This document shows, in pieces, positions 9,128 through 18,256 of a stretch of DNA of 42,644 bases; positions within the stretch are counted from its first letter, which is position 1; each line of letters opens with the position of its first letter. The stretch is taken from contig JADHOV010000023.1 in assembly GCA_016778765.1 (NCBI GenBank), positions 1 through 42,644 of the forward strand. Direction: 5' to 3'. The notes under the pieces were generated by a model, which saw only the letters and a program-made list of their open reading frames with translations, was not told the origin of the DNA and did not search any database. This DNA comes from Paracoccaceae bacterium (GTDB lineage Bacteria > Pseudomonadota > Alphaproteobacteria > Rhodobacterales > Rhodobacteraceae). The position numbers and the translations under genes are program-made.

Positions 9128-10429
9128 CTATTTTTCAGGAATTAAGCCTTTGGGCGAAAACCGCAGCACCAGCAATAAGATTAGACCCATGGTAAACAGC
9201 CGCATATGCGCCACGCTGCTGATCAAATGCTGTTTTAAGGGGCTTCCATCTTCCATGCCAGAGGTGATTGCTTGCATTAAAAAACCACCGATTGGTTCCA
9301 CCTGCACCCAAAAAAACCAGATCACAAAACCGCCCAGCACTGCGCCAAAATTATTTCCAGAGCCGCCGACAATCACCATAACCCAGATCAAGAATGTATA
9401 GCGCAAGGGTTGATAGCCCGCTGGGGTCAGCTGACCGTCCAGTGTGGTCATCATAGCACCCGCAATGCCGCAGATTGCCGAGCCCAATACAAAGATCTGC
9501 AGATGCCGTTTGGTAACGTCTTTTCCCATAGCTTCCGCAGAGGTTTCATTGTCGCGAATGGCGCGCATCATGCGCCCCCATGGGCTGCGCAACGCGTTTT
9601 GGGCCATCCAAAGCAAAAGCAACAGAACGACAGTGAACAAGCCAGCGTAGCAAAGCTTTACATAAATAGACGAGGCGGTCACTGCATTCATGCCAAGTTC
9701 GCTTGCAGTTGCCACAAAGTCTGGATTGTTTTGAAGATCCACCTCGAAGGGAACCGGCCGAGGAAGGCCGATTACATTTTTGACGCCTCGGGCCAACCAA
9801 TCCTCATTTTTCATGATCGCTAAAATGATTTCCGCAATGCCTAACGTCGCGATAGCCAGATAATCAGAGCGCAAGCCCAAGGCGGTTTTTCCGATAATCC
9901 AGGCCACACCCGCAGCCAGCAGCCCGCCAGCGGGCCAAGCCAGAAGGATCGGCAATCCCAATCCGCCGAGATATCCCGTTGAGGCTGGATTGACTGCTTC
10001 GATCGCTGATACTCCGCCATCGAAAACAAATCTAAATGCGAAAAACCCCACAATCAGCCCTGCAATGATCCCTAATATTTTGGCTTTGCCCGATGGCAGG
10101 CGGGCAATGGCCAAACTGGTTAGCCAAAGGCTGGCAACACCAATCACCAGTCCCAGCAGGGTGCGCAGCCCTCCTGCGCTCCACGCCTCTGTAACGGGTG
10201 GCATTGAAATCAGCACAGTGGCCAGACCGCCCAGAGCCACAAACCCCATCACGCCCACGTTAAAAAGGCCCGCAAAGCCCCACTGCAAATTTACCCCTAA
10301 GGACATGATGGCGCTGATTAGCCCCATATTGAGGATCAATAAAGCGCTATTCCAGCTTTGCAAAAAACCGGTCAAAAGGATGAGCAATGCCATCGCTGCA
10401 AACAGAAAAATGTTTCTATACTGCGCCAT
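9128..10429 (-). CDS. livM: Branched-chain amino acid ABC transporter permease LivM
   Basis: Second permease subunit of a HAAT-type ABC importer; 433 residues with roughly ten hydrophobic helices. The conserved LivM core is visible: LGVNLQWGFAGLFNVGVMGF, LRSDYLAIATLGIAEI, the ATPase-contact segment SPWGRMMRAIRDNETSAEAMGKDVTKRHLQIFVLGS, and LDGQLTPAGYQPL. The start is ATG at 10429, which shares its A with the TGA stop of livH (TGATG), so translation is probably coupled. A TTG one codon earlier is possible but less likely. It is the last gene of the livJ-G-F-H-M cluster. The extra hydrophobic segment between helices 3 and 5 matches longer members of the family. Confidence 0.92.
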   Translation of the reverse strand: MAQYRNIFLFAAMALLILLTGFLQSWNSALLILNMGLISAIMSLGVNLQWGFAGLFNVGVMGFVALGGLATVLISMPPVTEAWSAGGLRTLLGLVIGVASLWLTSLAIARLPSGKAKILGIIAGLIVGFFAFRFVFDGGVSAIEAVNPASTGYLGGLGLPILLAWPAGGLLAAGVAWIIGKTALGLRSDYLAIATLGIAEIILAIMKNEDWLARGVKNVIGLPRPVPFEVDLQNNPDFVATASELGMNAVTASSIYVKLCYAGLFTVVLLLLLWMAQNALRSPWGRMMRAIRDNETSAEAMGKDVTKRHLQIFVLGSAICGIAGAMMTTLDGQLTPAGYQPLRYTFLIWVMVIVGGSGNNFGAVLGGFVIWFFWVQVEPIGGFLMQAITSGMEDGSPLKQHLISSVAHMRLFTMGLILLLVLRFSPKGLIPEK

Positions 10430-11448
10430 CAATAGGCCTTTCCTTTAAACAAACCGGTCGGACGAAATAGCAGCACAATGATCAAAATAGAAAAGCTGAC
10501 TGCAAATTTATAATCAGTGCTTAGCAATTGCACCAAGCTCGAGGGGGCCCAATCGCTTGGCACGAGATAGGTCACCACTTTTTTCCACGCATAGGTTATG
10601 GTAACCTCCGAAAAGGCGATCACAAACCCGCCGGCAATCGCGCCAACCGGATTGCCCAGCCCGCCGACGATGGCCGAGGAAAAAATCGGCAAGAGCAATA
10701 GCAAATAGGTAAAGGGCTTGAACACTTTATCCAGCCCATAAAGCGTGCCCGCAATCGTCGCCAGCGCCGCGACGATCATCCAGGTCACCATCACCACGCG
10801 CTCTGGATTGATCCCAGAGAGCAAAGCCAGATCTTCATTATCCGCATAGGCGCGCATCGACTTGCCGGTTCGTGTGCGCTCAAGGAACCAAAACAGCAAG
10901 GCAACAACAATCACGGCGGCAATCACGGTCAAGCCTTGCGTCGTTTTAATTGCCAACCCCTCTTTCAACCCGGTCATGGCCTTAAACTCGCGCGCGGACA
11001 TGATGAAGCGCTGACCATCGCTAAAAGTGCGATCATCGGGGCCGATGATGAAGCGCACGACGCCATTCATAATAAACATCACCCCCATCGAAACGATTAA
11101 AAAGATCACGGGTTTGGCTTTTTGAACGCGATAAAAGCGATAGACGGTACGATCGGTGAACAAGATCAAGGCAATACAGCCAAGAATACTGAAGGGCAGC
11201 GCCAAAAGGGCGGTTGGCAAAACCCCAAAAGAAATTCCCATCGATTGAAGCCACCACGTGCCCAGAATACTCAGCGTTGCTCCAAAGGCCATCGTATCGC
11301 CATGCGCAAAATTAGAAAAGCGCAACACCCCATAGATGAGCGTGATACCCAAAGCCCCCAGCGCCAATTGGCTGCCATAGGCAAGGCCGGGTATAATTAC
11401 ATAATTGGCCAGCGCAACCAGCGCATTAAGCAGATCCATCACGGGCAT
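10429..11448 (-). CDS. livH: Branched-chain amino acid ABC transporter permease LivH
   Basis: First permease subunit of the HAAT importer; 339 residues with about eight membrane helices. Family motifs are GLAYGSQLALGALGITLIYG near the N-terminus, FSNFAHGDTMAFGA (the LivH signature around residue 46), and the ATPase-contact loop ERTRTGKSMRAYADNEDLALLSGINPERV. The C-terminal part has IVGGLGNPVGAIAGG, also typical. It follows livF after 93 bases and overlaps livM by one base. Predicted partners are LivM in the membrane, LivG and LivF inside and LivJ outside. Confidence 0.93.
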   Translation of the reverse strand: MPVMDLLNALVALANYVIIPGLAYGSQLALGALGITLIYGVLRFSNFAHGDTMAFGATLSILGTWWLQSMGISFGVLPTALLALPFSILGCIALILFTDRTVYRFYRVQKAKPVIFLIVSMGVMFIMNGVVRFIIGPDDRTFSDGQRFIMSAREFKAMTGLKEGLAIKTTQGLTVIAAVIVVALLFWFLERTRTGKSMRAYADNEDLALLSGINPERVVMVTWMIVAALATIAGTLYGLDKVFKPFTYLLLLLPIFSSAIVGGLGNPVGAIAGGFVIAFSEVTITYAWKKVVTYLVPSDWAPSSLVQLLSTDYKFAVSFSILIIVLLFRPTGLFKGKAY

Positions 11449-11541
11449 TCCCCTATATCAATTCTGCGCGCGCGCAGACGCCTCTGAGGTGAAAGACCGC
11501 CACCGCGTAATCGAGTGCATTCAAAAACTTTACGCAAAGCT

Positions 11542-12255
11542 CTACCCCCCTAAGAACGATTTGCGGACTTCTGGATTGTTCAACAATTCTGCGCCGCTGC
11601 CGGTAAAGGCGTTGCGCCCTTGCACCAAGACATAGCCTTTATCGGCAATGCTCAGCGCCTGCCGCGCATTTTGTTCAACCATAAGGATCGGTATGCCGGT
11701 GCGGGCCACCTCGATGATCCTGTCAAAGAGTTCATCCATAACGATCGGGCTGACACCGGCGGTTGGTTCGTCCAGCATGAGTAATTTAGGCTTGGTCATC
11801 AACGCGCGCCCAACCGCCACTTGCTGGCGTTGTCCGCCAGATAACTCGCCGGCGGCTTGCCGACGTTTATCGCGCAGAATAGGAAATAAATCATAGACCT
11901 GCTCAAGCGTCTCGCGAAAATCATCCCGTCGAATAAACGCACCCATTTCTAGGTTCTCTTGTACTGTCATGCTGGTGAATATGTTGTTTGTTTGGGGCAC
12001 GAAGCCCATGCCTTTGGCAACACGATCTTGCGGTGAGAGATGTGAGATATCATCACTGTCAAGGCGCACTTGGCCTTCGCGCAGGCGAAGCATGCCGAAA
12101 ACAGCTTTCATCGCGGTTGATTTTCCCGCACCATTTGGGCCCACAATCACCGCGATTTCTCCGCGCTCGACCGCAATGGTACAGCTGTGCAGAATATCTG
12201 GCCCCTGCCCATAGCCGCCGGTCATCGTTTCTCCGATTAAAAATGGCTCATTCAT
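11542..12255 (-). CDS. livF: Branched-chain amino acid ABC transporter ATPase LivF
   Basis: One of the two ATPase subunits. From the ATG at 12255 it is 237 residues. Walker A is GPNGAGKST, the signature is ELSGGQRQQVAVGRAL, Walker B is LLMLDEPTAGVSP, and the switch His falls in the LMVEQNARQAL segment, where LivF proteins have EQN in place of EHD. The C-terminal VRKSFLGG is also typical of LivF. A TTG two codons earlier (12261) is another possible start, and neither has a strong ribosome site. It lies 73 bases after livG. Confidence 0.92.
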   Translation of the reverse strand: MNEPFLIGETMTGGYGQGPDILHSCTIAVERGEIAVIVGPNGAGKSTAMKAVFGMLRLREGQVRLDSDDISHLSPQDRVAKGMGFVPQTNNIFTSMTVQENLEMGAFIRRDDFRETLEQVYDLFPILRDKRRQAAGELSGGQRQQVAVGRALMTKPKLLMLDEPTAGVSPIVMDELFDRIIEVARTGIPILMVEQNARQALSIADKGYVLVQGRNAFTGSGAELLNNPEVRKSFLGG

Positions 12256-12328
12256 GTCCAATTAACTCGCTTGCATCCAAGTAACGTGCAGATTTAGGCT
12301 GCTCATATTCATTTTCTGACGTCCTTAT

Positions 12329-13105
12329 TCATGCGGTGGTTTTGTTTTTCAGGCCGGTGCCCAAATAGGCTTCGATAACCTGTTCATTGGCCTTTATTTC
12401 GGCCAGTGTTCCTTCTGCCAGTACGCGCCCTTCGGCCATACAGATCACTGGGTCACAAAGCCGCTCGATAAAATTCATGTCATGTTCGATGACAACGAAT
12501 GTATAATTGCGCTCTTTATTCAGCCGCAAGATTGCATCGGCTATTGTGTTTAAAAGCGTGCGGTTCACCCCGGCGCCGACTTCATCCAGAAACACAATTT
12601 TTGCATCGACCATCATTGTACGGCCCAGCTCTAACAGCTTTTTTTGACCGCCAGAGACTTGCCCAGCTTTATGATCTCGCAGATGATCAATGGTTAAAAA
12701 TTCAAGGACTTCATCGGCTTTTGCCGCCAGCGCCCGTTCTTCATTGGCGATGCGTTTGCGGCCAAACCAAGTGTTCCAAAGGGTTTCCCCTGATTGATTT
12801 GCCGGAACCATCATCAAGTTTTCACGGCAACTCATAGATGAAAATTCATGGGCGATCTGAAACGTGCGCAGCAGGCCTTTGCTGAACAGCTGATGCGGCG
12901 CCAATCCGGTGATATCTTCGCCATTCATCAAAACGCCGCCCGATGTCGGCGCAAGCACCCCGGCGATGACGTTAAATAAAGTGGTTTTCCCAGCGCCATT
13001 TGGGCCAATCAACCCTGTTATAGACCCTGAGGCAATTTCAAGCGAGGCTCCGTCAACCGCGTGAAACCCACCAAAATGTTTGTGAAGATTTTGAACTTTA
13101 ATCAA
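12329..13105 (-). CDS. livG: Branched-chain amino acid ABC transporter ATPase LivG
   Basis: The other ATPase subunit; 258 residues. Walker A is GPNGAGKTT, followed by the LivG-type insertion with GLLRTFQIAHEFSSMSCREN. The signature is QVSGGQKKLLELGRTM, Walker B is IVFLDEVGAGVNR, and the switch region is VVIEHDMNFIERL. In most homologues the Walker B segment reads LDEPxAG; here Pro is replaced by Val (DEV). The start appears to be TTG at 13105, giving MIKVQNLHKHFGG, with AAGGGCAG about nine bases ahead; no ATG in this frame fits. A terminator-like hairpin separates it from livJ. Confidence 0.92.
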   Translation of the reverse strand: MIKVQNLHKHFGGFHAVDGASLEIASGSITGLIGPNGAGKTTLFNVIAGVLAPTSGGVLMNGEDITGLAPHQLFSKGLLRTFQIAHEFSSMSCRENLMMVPANQSGETLWNTWFGRKRIANEERALAAKADEVLEFLTIDHLRDHKAGQVSGGQKKLLELGRTMMVDAKIVFLDEVGAGVNRTLLNTIADAILRLNKERNYTFVVIEHDMNFIERLCDPVICMAEGRVLAEGTLAEIKANEQVIEAYLGTGLKNKTTA

Positions 13106-13146
13106 AACAACTGCCCTTATTCATTCACTGCGCAGGGTTGAAATGC

Positions 13147-13176
13147 AAAACAGCCCGGTCTCCCGGGCTGTTTTTT
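13147..13176 (-). terminator. Terminator/attenuator between livJ and livG
   Basis: A perfect 8-bp stem, CAGCCCGG-TCTC-CCGGGCTG, at 13151-13170 has four T on the minus-strand exit side and six T on the other. It lies 24 bases past the livJ stop. Partial read-through would make more of the binding protein than of the membrane and ATPase subunits. Confidence 0.8.
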
Positions 13177-13193
13177 CTTCTCACTTAAAGAGA

Positions 13194-14411
13194 TTAACGG
13201 AACGCGACCGTTGCCACTGCACCGTCTTTGATCTCGATCTCGCGATAGTTGCCGGCTGATTCGCCCGGTCCGATCAATTCAACGGCCGTTGCTCCCACAT
13301 AATCGATTTCCTTTCCGGCTTTGATCATATCAAGCGCCTTGCCCAATTCGCCCGGCATGATTTGTTCGCCTGGCGCATTGGCAACCGCCATTATGTGCTC
13401 TTTCACTGCGGCTGAGTCGGTTGAGCCAGCGGCTTGCATGGCGAGCATGATCAACGCGGCAGCATCATAGCTTTCGGGCGCAAATGCATCAGAACCGCCA
13501 AACGCTTCCGCAGGATTGTTCAAAGAGGCGCCAAGCGCCATCGCAACGAACATGTCAGCGCCTTTGCTGTCGGTGCCTGGATATTGACCGAATGAACCAG
13601 TTAAATCTGGGCCAATTGTGTCAACAATATCTTGACCTACCATACCGTCTGGCAGCACGAATGTGTCAAACGCGCCTGTGTCAAGCGATCCTTGGATGAT
13701 TTGCGTGCCAGCACCGTTTGCATAGCCCGCAACAACCAGAATTTCGCCACCGGCTGAGGCCAGTGCGCCGACTTCGGCAGAATAATCGGCTTTGTCTTCA
13801 TCATGCGCAGCAGATACTGTTACGGTGCCACCAGCGGCTTCGAACGCGGCTTGGAAGCTGTCAGCCAGACCCTTGCCATAATCGTTATTGGTGTATGTCA
13901 GAGCAACGGATTTGAAGCCGCGATCCATGATATTTTGTGTCATCACAACGCCTTGACGCGCATCTGATGGGGCTGTGCGGAAAAACAAACCATCATCTTC
14001 AGCCGTTGAAAGCGCAGGTGATGTCGCTGATGGTGATACCATCACGATACCATTCGGGCGTGCTACATTCTGCAGGATCGCGCCTGTGACGCCTGAACAA
14101 TCCGCACCCATGATCGCATCTACTTTATCCGATGTGATTAAACGCTCCGCCGCCGCTGTTGCCGCGGCTGCGTCAATGCAGGTCGAATCGCCGCGCACCG
14201 GCATCACGGTTGCGCCATCGAGCAATTTGCCTGACGCAGTGACTTCTTTCATCGCCAGCTCAGCGCCTAAGCCCATTGAGGGGGTGATTGTTTCGAGCGG
14301 ACCGGTAAAGCCCAAAATCACGCCGATTTTAATCTCGCCACTATGGCTGCCTGCGATTGCGGTGCCTGCTGTTAAAGCTGCCGCAGCCGTGGCCATTAAA
14401 AAATTTTTCAT
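13194..14411 (-). CDS. livJ: Branched-chain amino acid ABC transporter substrate-binding protein
   Basis: Periplasmic binding protein of the HAAT importer; 405 residues. A signal peptide of about 20 residues (MKNFLMATAAAALTAGTAIA) is cut before GSHSG. The mature protein starts with IKIGVILGFTGPLET, the usual first strand and glycine turn of type I periplasmic binding proteins (Peripla_BP_6). Later segments such as AIMGADCSGVTGAILQ, TYTNNDYGKGLADSFQAAFE and LVVAGYANGAGTQIIQ fit the same fold. C42-type ligand contacts cannot be read reliably, so the ligand (Leu/Ile/Val or another amino acid or amide) is uncertain. The ATG at 14411 has GGGAGAAG upstream. It is the first gene of the operon and is followed by a terminator. 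Confidence 0.9.
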   Translation of the reverse strand: MKNFLMATAAAALTAGTAIAGSHSGEIKIGVILGFTGPLETITPSMGLGAELAMKEVTASGKLLDGATVMPVRGDSTCIDAAAATAAAERLITSDKVDAIMGADCSGVTGAILQNVARPNGIVMVSPSATSPALSTAEDDGLFFRTAPSDARQGVVMTQNIMDRGFKSVALTYTNNDYGKGLADSFQAAFEAAGGTVTVSAAHDEDKADYSAEVGALASAGGEILVVAGYANGAGTQIIQGSLDTGAFDTFVLPDGMVGQDIVDTIGPDLTGSFGQYPGTDSKGADMFVAMALGASLNNPAEAFGGSDAFAPESYDAAALIMLAMQAAGSTDSAAVKEHIMAVANAPGEQIMPGELGKALDMIKAGKEIDYVGATAVELIGPGESAGNYREIEIKDGAVATVAFR

Positions 14412-14463
14412 GTTACTTCTCCCATGTAAGGATCACAAATCCAGACCGAACTTTATGACGCTG

Positions 14464-14488
14464 TGTCGCAAAAGAAAAGTAGGAATGC
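14464..14488 (+). promoter_or_regulatory. Candidate operator upstream of livJ (shared elements)
   Basis: TGTCGCAAAAGAA at 14464-14476 and TAGGAATGC at 14480-14488 both recur upstream of the neighbouring GlxA-type regulator (15674-15704). The site is 53 bases before the livJ start. From memory, TGTCGC is the core of the site bound by Pseudomonas ArgR, an AraC-family regulator of the same type as the neighbouring protein. The assignment is inferred from the repetition. Confidence 0.4.
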
Positions 14489-14559
14489 TTAAATTCTCAG
14501 CATAAGTGAAGGCTAAATTGTTTTTCTGCGATGCAAAGAGATCGCGAATTACGATTAAA

Positions 14560-15561
14560 TCAACTTGAGGTTGCTGACAGGCTGCCCCGCTCGCGGTAGG
14601 GTGTGGTTTGATAATGCGCTCGGTAGCATTTTGAAAAGTGAGAGGGTGAGGCAAAGCCACAGGCCAGCGCAACATTGATCACGCTCATATCCGTCTGCAT
14701 CAGAAGATTGCGGGCTTTTTGCAGGCGAAGCTCCATATAATACCGCTTCGGACTTCGGTTTAAATAGCGCCTGAAAAGCCGCTCTAGCTGCCGGGTCGAC
14801 ATGCCAACATATTTTGCCAGCAGCGAGGGGCTGATCGGTTCTTCGATATTTGTTTCCATCATTTGAATGACTTGGCTTAGTTTTGGGTGGCGGACGCCAA
14901 TCCGCGTTGGTACTGATAATCTTTGGGTGTCTTGGTCGGTTCTGATTGAGCTGTAAATCAGTTGATCCGCCACAGCATTGGCCAAATCCTCACCAAAATC
15001 CTCGGCGATTAATTTCAGCATTAAATCGATCGATGAGGTGCCACCTGCGGTGGTCATAAACTTACCGTCTTTCATAAAGACGGATTTTGTTAATTCGACC
15101 TCATCGAAATCTTCGGCAAAACTATCATGATTTTCCCAATGTATGGTGGCGCGTCGTCCGTTTAACAGGCCGGCTTTTGCCATCGTGTAAGCTGCGGTGC
15201 AAAGCCCGCCCACAGAAAGGCCTTTGCGCGTTTCGCGGCGCACCCAATTCAAAAGCTTTTTAGAGGTTTGCCGCTGAATATTCATGCCCCCGCACAGGAT
15301 GACGGTATCATCTCTTTTCAGCTCAACAAGCCCGTCATCGACGCGGAAGGATGTTCCTGCAGAACAAAAAACAATATCTGCGCTCTCTCCAAGCACTGTC
15401 CAGCTGTAAAGAGATTTGCCGGACATCCGATTTGCGATCCGCAACGCATCCAACGCGGCCGCAAATGAAAGCAGTGAGAACTCTTCGATCAAGACAAATG
15501 CAAATCGGCGCGGGGCACCTTGCTGGTTGGAGACTGAAATTAAATTGGATTGGCTGACCAT
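14560..15561 (-). CDS. GlxA/ArgR-like AraC-family transcriptional regulator
   Basis: A cytosolic regulator of 333 residues from the ATG at 15561. The N-terminal half is a DJ-1/PfpI-like domain (RFAFVLIEEFSLLSFAAALDALRIANRM, with the nucleophile-elbow region VGGLCTAAYTMAKAGLL). The C-terminal half has two AraC-type helix-turn-helix motifs, SPSLLAKYVGMSTRQLERLF and SVINVALACGFASPSHFSKCYR. Relatives such as GbdR, ArgR and CdhR control amino acid or quaternary amine use. The frame is open further upstream, and ATG 15618 (352 residues) is an alternative; 15561 gives the 16-residue lead usual before the DJ-1 domain. It lies between livJ and the DAHP synthase gene and may control the liv operon. Confidence 0.85.
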   Translation of the reverse strand: MVSQSNLISVSNQQGAPRRFAFVLIEEFSLLSFAAALDALRIANRMSGKSLYSWTVLGESADIVFCSAGTSFRVDDGLVELKRDDTVILCGGMNIQRQTSKKLLNWVRRETRKGLSVGGLCTAAYTMAKAGLLNGRRATIHWENHDSFAEDFDEVELTKSVFMKDGKFMTTAGGTSSIDLMLKLIAEDFGEDLANAVADQLIYSSIRTDQDTQRLSVPTRIGVRHPKLSQVIQMMETNIEEPISPSLLAKYVGMSTRQLERLFRRYLNRSPKRYYMELRLQKARNLLMQTDMSVINVALACGFASPSHFSKCYRAHYQTTPYRERGSLSATSS

Positions 15562-15673
15562 TCCACTATCTCTTTCATTAACGAGCCGCGGGTCTGCGCG
15601 TACGATTTTTTCAGACATCACTTGGTCAAAACTAATCCACCGCGTCAAGATGTAGAATAACATTATGCTATGG

Positions 15674-15704
15674 TTCTTTTGCGACAGGTTTAGTATAGGA
15701 ATGC
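15674..15704 (-). promoter_or_regulatory. Candidate autoregulatory operator of the GlxA-type regulator
   Basis: On the minus strand TGTCGCAAAAGAA (15686-15674) repeats exactly the 13 bases found upstream of livJ, and TAGGAATGC at 15696-15704 on the plus strand repeats a second element. The region lies between the regulator and the divergent DAHP synthase gene, so either or both may be controlled from it. Confidence 0.4.
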
Positions 15705-15734
15705 GAAACAATCCTGTGGTTCGGAGATCAAGAT

Positions 15735-17105
15735 ATGGCAGAGTGGCAAAAATCTGATTGGCGCAAACTTCCACGCGTGCAAATGCCCGATTATGTCGAT
15801 GCGGCAGCTTTGGAGAAAGTAGAAGCACAGCTGTCAAATTATCCGCCTTTGGTTTTTGCGGGCGAAGCCCGTGATTTAAAAGCTCAGCTTGCCTCGGCGT
15901 CGCGGGGGGAAGCCTTTTTATTGCAAGGCGGAGATTGTGCAGAAAGTTTTGAGCAATTCACTGCGGATGGAATTCGTGACACGTTTAAAGTGATGCTTCA
16001 AATGGCGATGATTCTGACCTATGGCGCGAAAGTGCCTGTGGTGAAATTGGGCCGCATGGCCGGCCAGTTCGCCAAGCCCAGATCCGCCCCAACCGAGACC
16101 AAAGATGGCGTGGAACTGCCCAGTTACAGAGGCGATATTATCAATGAGCTGGCCTTTACGCCTGAGGCACGCATTCCGGACCCTCTCAAAATGACGCAAG
16201 CTTACACGCAATCTGCGGCGACGCTGAACCTGTTGCGGGCGTTTTCCAAAGGTGGCTATGCGGATGTGCATCAAGTGCATAGTTGGACGCTGGGCTTTAC
16301 TGAAAGCGAGCGCGCTGCAGAGTACCGCAACATGGCGAACCGTATCAGCGATGCACTTGACTTCATGAGCGCGGCAGGTATCGCCTCTCACAGCTCTCAA
16401 GAACTGCGGACAGTTGATTTTTATGTGAGCCATGAAGCACTTTTGCTGGAGTATGAGGAAGCCTTAACCCGCTTAGATTCAACATCTGGAAAATGGCTGG
16501 CCGGATCGGGCCATCTGATTTGGATCGGCGATCGCACCCGCCAGCCAGATGGGGCGCATGTAGAATTTTGCCGCGGCGTTCAAAATCCGATCGGGCTAAA
16601 ATGTGGACCAACCACCACCGCTGATGATCTTAAGGTCTTGATGGCGCGTCTCAATCCTGACAATGAGGCTGGACGCCTGACGCTGATTTCACGATTTGGC
16701 GCCGGTGCTGTGGGTGATCATTTGCCGCGGTTAATCAAGGCTGTGCAGGAAGAAGGCGCCAATGTGCTTTGGACTTGCGATGCGATGCATGGAAATACCA
16801 TCAAATCCTCGACCGGTTATAAAACGCGCCCCTTCGACAGTGTTTTGCGGGAGGTACGAGAATTCTTTGCGGTACACACGGCAGAGGGTACAGTTCCAGG
16901 CGGCGTTCATTTTGAAATGACAGGCCAAGATGTAACCGAGTGTACTGGCGGCGTATACGCTGTAAGCGATGAAGATCTATCGGCGCGCTATCACACCGCC
17001 TGCGATCCGCGTCTAAACGCCAGCCAGTCTTTGGAGCTTGCGTTTTTGGTGGCCGAGGAATTGGTTTCTCACCGGCAGGGACGCGCGAAAACAGCCGTTG
17101 CGTAA
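15735..17105 (+). CDS. Class II 3-deoxy-7-phosphoheptulonate synthase
   Basis: DAHP synthase, the first step of the shikimate pathway: phosphoenolpyruvate plus erythrose 4-phosphate give DAHP in the cytosol. The protein has 456 residues, the size of class II (plant-like, AroA-II) enzymes. Recognisable segments include [12 protein letters not shown] with the metal-binding Cys near the N-terminus, [62 protein letters not shown] (metal His) and ECTGG. The ATG at 15735 has GGAG eight bases ahead. The gene is divergent from the GlxA-type regulator. Feedback control cannot be read from the sequence. Confidence 0.95.
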   Translation: MAEWQKSDWRKLPRVQMPDYVDAAALEKVEAQLSNYPPLVFAGEARDLKAQLASASRGEAFLLQGGDCAESFEQFTADGIRDTFKVMLQMAMILTYGAKVPVVKLGRMAGQFAKPRSAPTETKDGVELPSYRGDIINELAFTPEARIPDPLKMTQAYTQSAATLNLLRAFSKGGYADVHQVHSWTLGFTESERAAEYRNMANRISDALDFMSAAGIASHSSQELRTVDFYVSHEALLLEYEEALTRLDSTSGKWLAGSGHLIWIGDRTRQPDGAHVEFCRGVQNPIGLKCGPTTTADDLKVLMARLNPDNEAGRLTLISRFGAGAVGDHLPRLIKAVQEEGANVLWTCDAMHGNTIKSSTGYKTRPFDSVLREVREFFAVHTAEGTVPGGVHFEMTGQDVTECTGGVYAVSDEDLSARYHTACDPRLNASQSLELAFLVAEELVSHRQGRAKTAVA

Positions 17106-17233
17106 CAATGGGATAGCCCCTGCCGGCAAGCATGCTATTGTCGACATTGTCTTATGTGCTTACGCGAAACTGCGATTGGCGGGTAATGAGGGTGAGCAGC
17201 CTGAACCTTTTTAAACGGTGGGGGAGGCGCTGT

Positions 17234-17254
17234 TTTTCAGCTTAAGGCTGAAAA
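17234..17254. terminator. Hairpin between the DAHP synthase gene and yicC
   Basis: TTTTCAGC and GCTGAAAA form a perfect 8-bp stem with the loop TTAAG. No T-run follows it, so terminator function is uncertain. The rest of the 251-base gap (17106-17356) shows no gene. Confidence 0.35.
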
Positions 17255-17356
17255 CGCTGGGTGCCGGCGGATATTTGCTGGCAGCCGATGCTTGGTGGTG
17301 GGTTGATCTGTCTCTGGGGATAGCTTAGCACAATCTCAGTGGTACAGGAGGTCATT

Positions 17357-18253
17357 TTGATCTGTTCAATGACTGGTTTTGCATCCGACACTGGATGCTT
17401 AAATGGGGTGGTTTGGCGAGCCGAAATTCGAAGCGTAAATGGCCGTGGACTAGACATTAAATGCCGCATCCCCGAATGGATTGAGCGGTTTGAAGAGATT
17501 TTGCGCACTGAATTGCAAACCTGTGCGACGCGGGGGCATATTTCTGTTTCGCTGAAACTAGAAGCCCATGTGTCACCCGAAGATCAAGCAGAGCTTGGCG
17601 AAGAAAGCCTAGCGGCGATTTTAGATGCGTTAGAACGTATCGAACAAAAAGCGATGGATATCGGTCTTAGCTTGGCGCCTTCTCGGGCGGCTGACATTTT
17701 GCCATTGCGCGGGGTGCTGGTATCTTCGGAGGCAGGGCAACAGCCATTAAGCGAACAAGGCGCCGATCTGCTTGAGGCGTTGCGGCCCATGCTGCGCGCC
17801 TTTGCGGCAAGTCGTGCAGCAGAAGGTACAGCCTTAAAAACAATTATTTCAAAGCAATTAGCGGATTTTGAACGCCTTTTGGCGCAGGCTAAAACTCTGC
17901 TTCCACAGCGTGAAGAGGCTGCCGCCAAATCACTGCAAAAGAATCTTGATAAAATTTTTCGCGCCGAGAATGAAATTGACCCTCTGCGTGTTGCCCAAGA
18001 AGTGGCGCTGATTGCGATAAAGAGTGATATTACTGAGGAATTAGATCGTCTTGACGCACATGTTGCCTCGGCGCGTAAATTGATCGAGCAAAAAGGTGCA
18101 AATGGCCGAAAATTAGATTTTTTGATGCAAGAGTTTAACCGAGAAACCAATACGCTGTGCGCAAAGGCCAATTATAAAGAATTGACAGATCTTGGGCTCG
18201 AGTTGAAAGTTTTAACAGATCAGATGCGCGAACAAATTCAGAATGTGGAATAA
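17357..18253 (+). CDS. yicC: YicC-family endoribonuclease
   Basis: YicC/YloC-type endoribonuclease; 298 residues. The N-terminus SMTGFASDTG and the segment EIRSVNGRGLDIKCRIP are the family signature (SMTGFar and EiRsvNhRfLdi). The C-terminal half has the conserved block EVALIAIKSDITEELDRLDAHV, followed by GRKLDFLMQEFNRETNTLCAK. E. coli YicC is known to cleave RNA. The best start is TTG at 17357 (giving MICSMTGFA), four bases after a strong AGGAGGT; the open frame begins earlier with GTG at 17339, and an ATG at 17369 is too far from the ribosome site. It is followed after three bases by gmk, a conserved pairing in Proteobacteria. Confidence 0.92.
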   Translation: MICSMTGFASDTGCLNGVVWRAEIRSVNGRGLDIKCRIPEWIERFEEILRTELQTCATRGHISVSLKLEAHVSPEDQAELGEESLAAILDALERIEQKAMDIGLSLAPSRAADILPLRGVLVSSEAGQQPLSEQGADLLEALRPMLRAFAASRAAEGTALKTIISKQLADFERLLAQAKTLLPQREEAAAKSLQKNLDKIFRAENEIDPLRVAQEVALIAIKSDITEELDRLDAHVASARKLIEQKGANGRKLDFLMQEFNRETNTLCAKANYKELTDLGLELKVLTDQMREQIQNVE

Positions 18254-18256
18254 AGT

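Noticed and set aside
12577-12600. DEV instead of DEP in the Walker B region of LivG as a sign of inactivation
   Set aside because: The catalytic Glu and the Asp are intact, and the rest of the ATPase is conserved, so the change alone does not suggest loss of function.
17584-18171. 195-codon open frame antisense to yicC
   Set aside because: Its Ser/Arg/Ala-rich product is a by-product of codon bias in yicC on the other strand.
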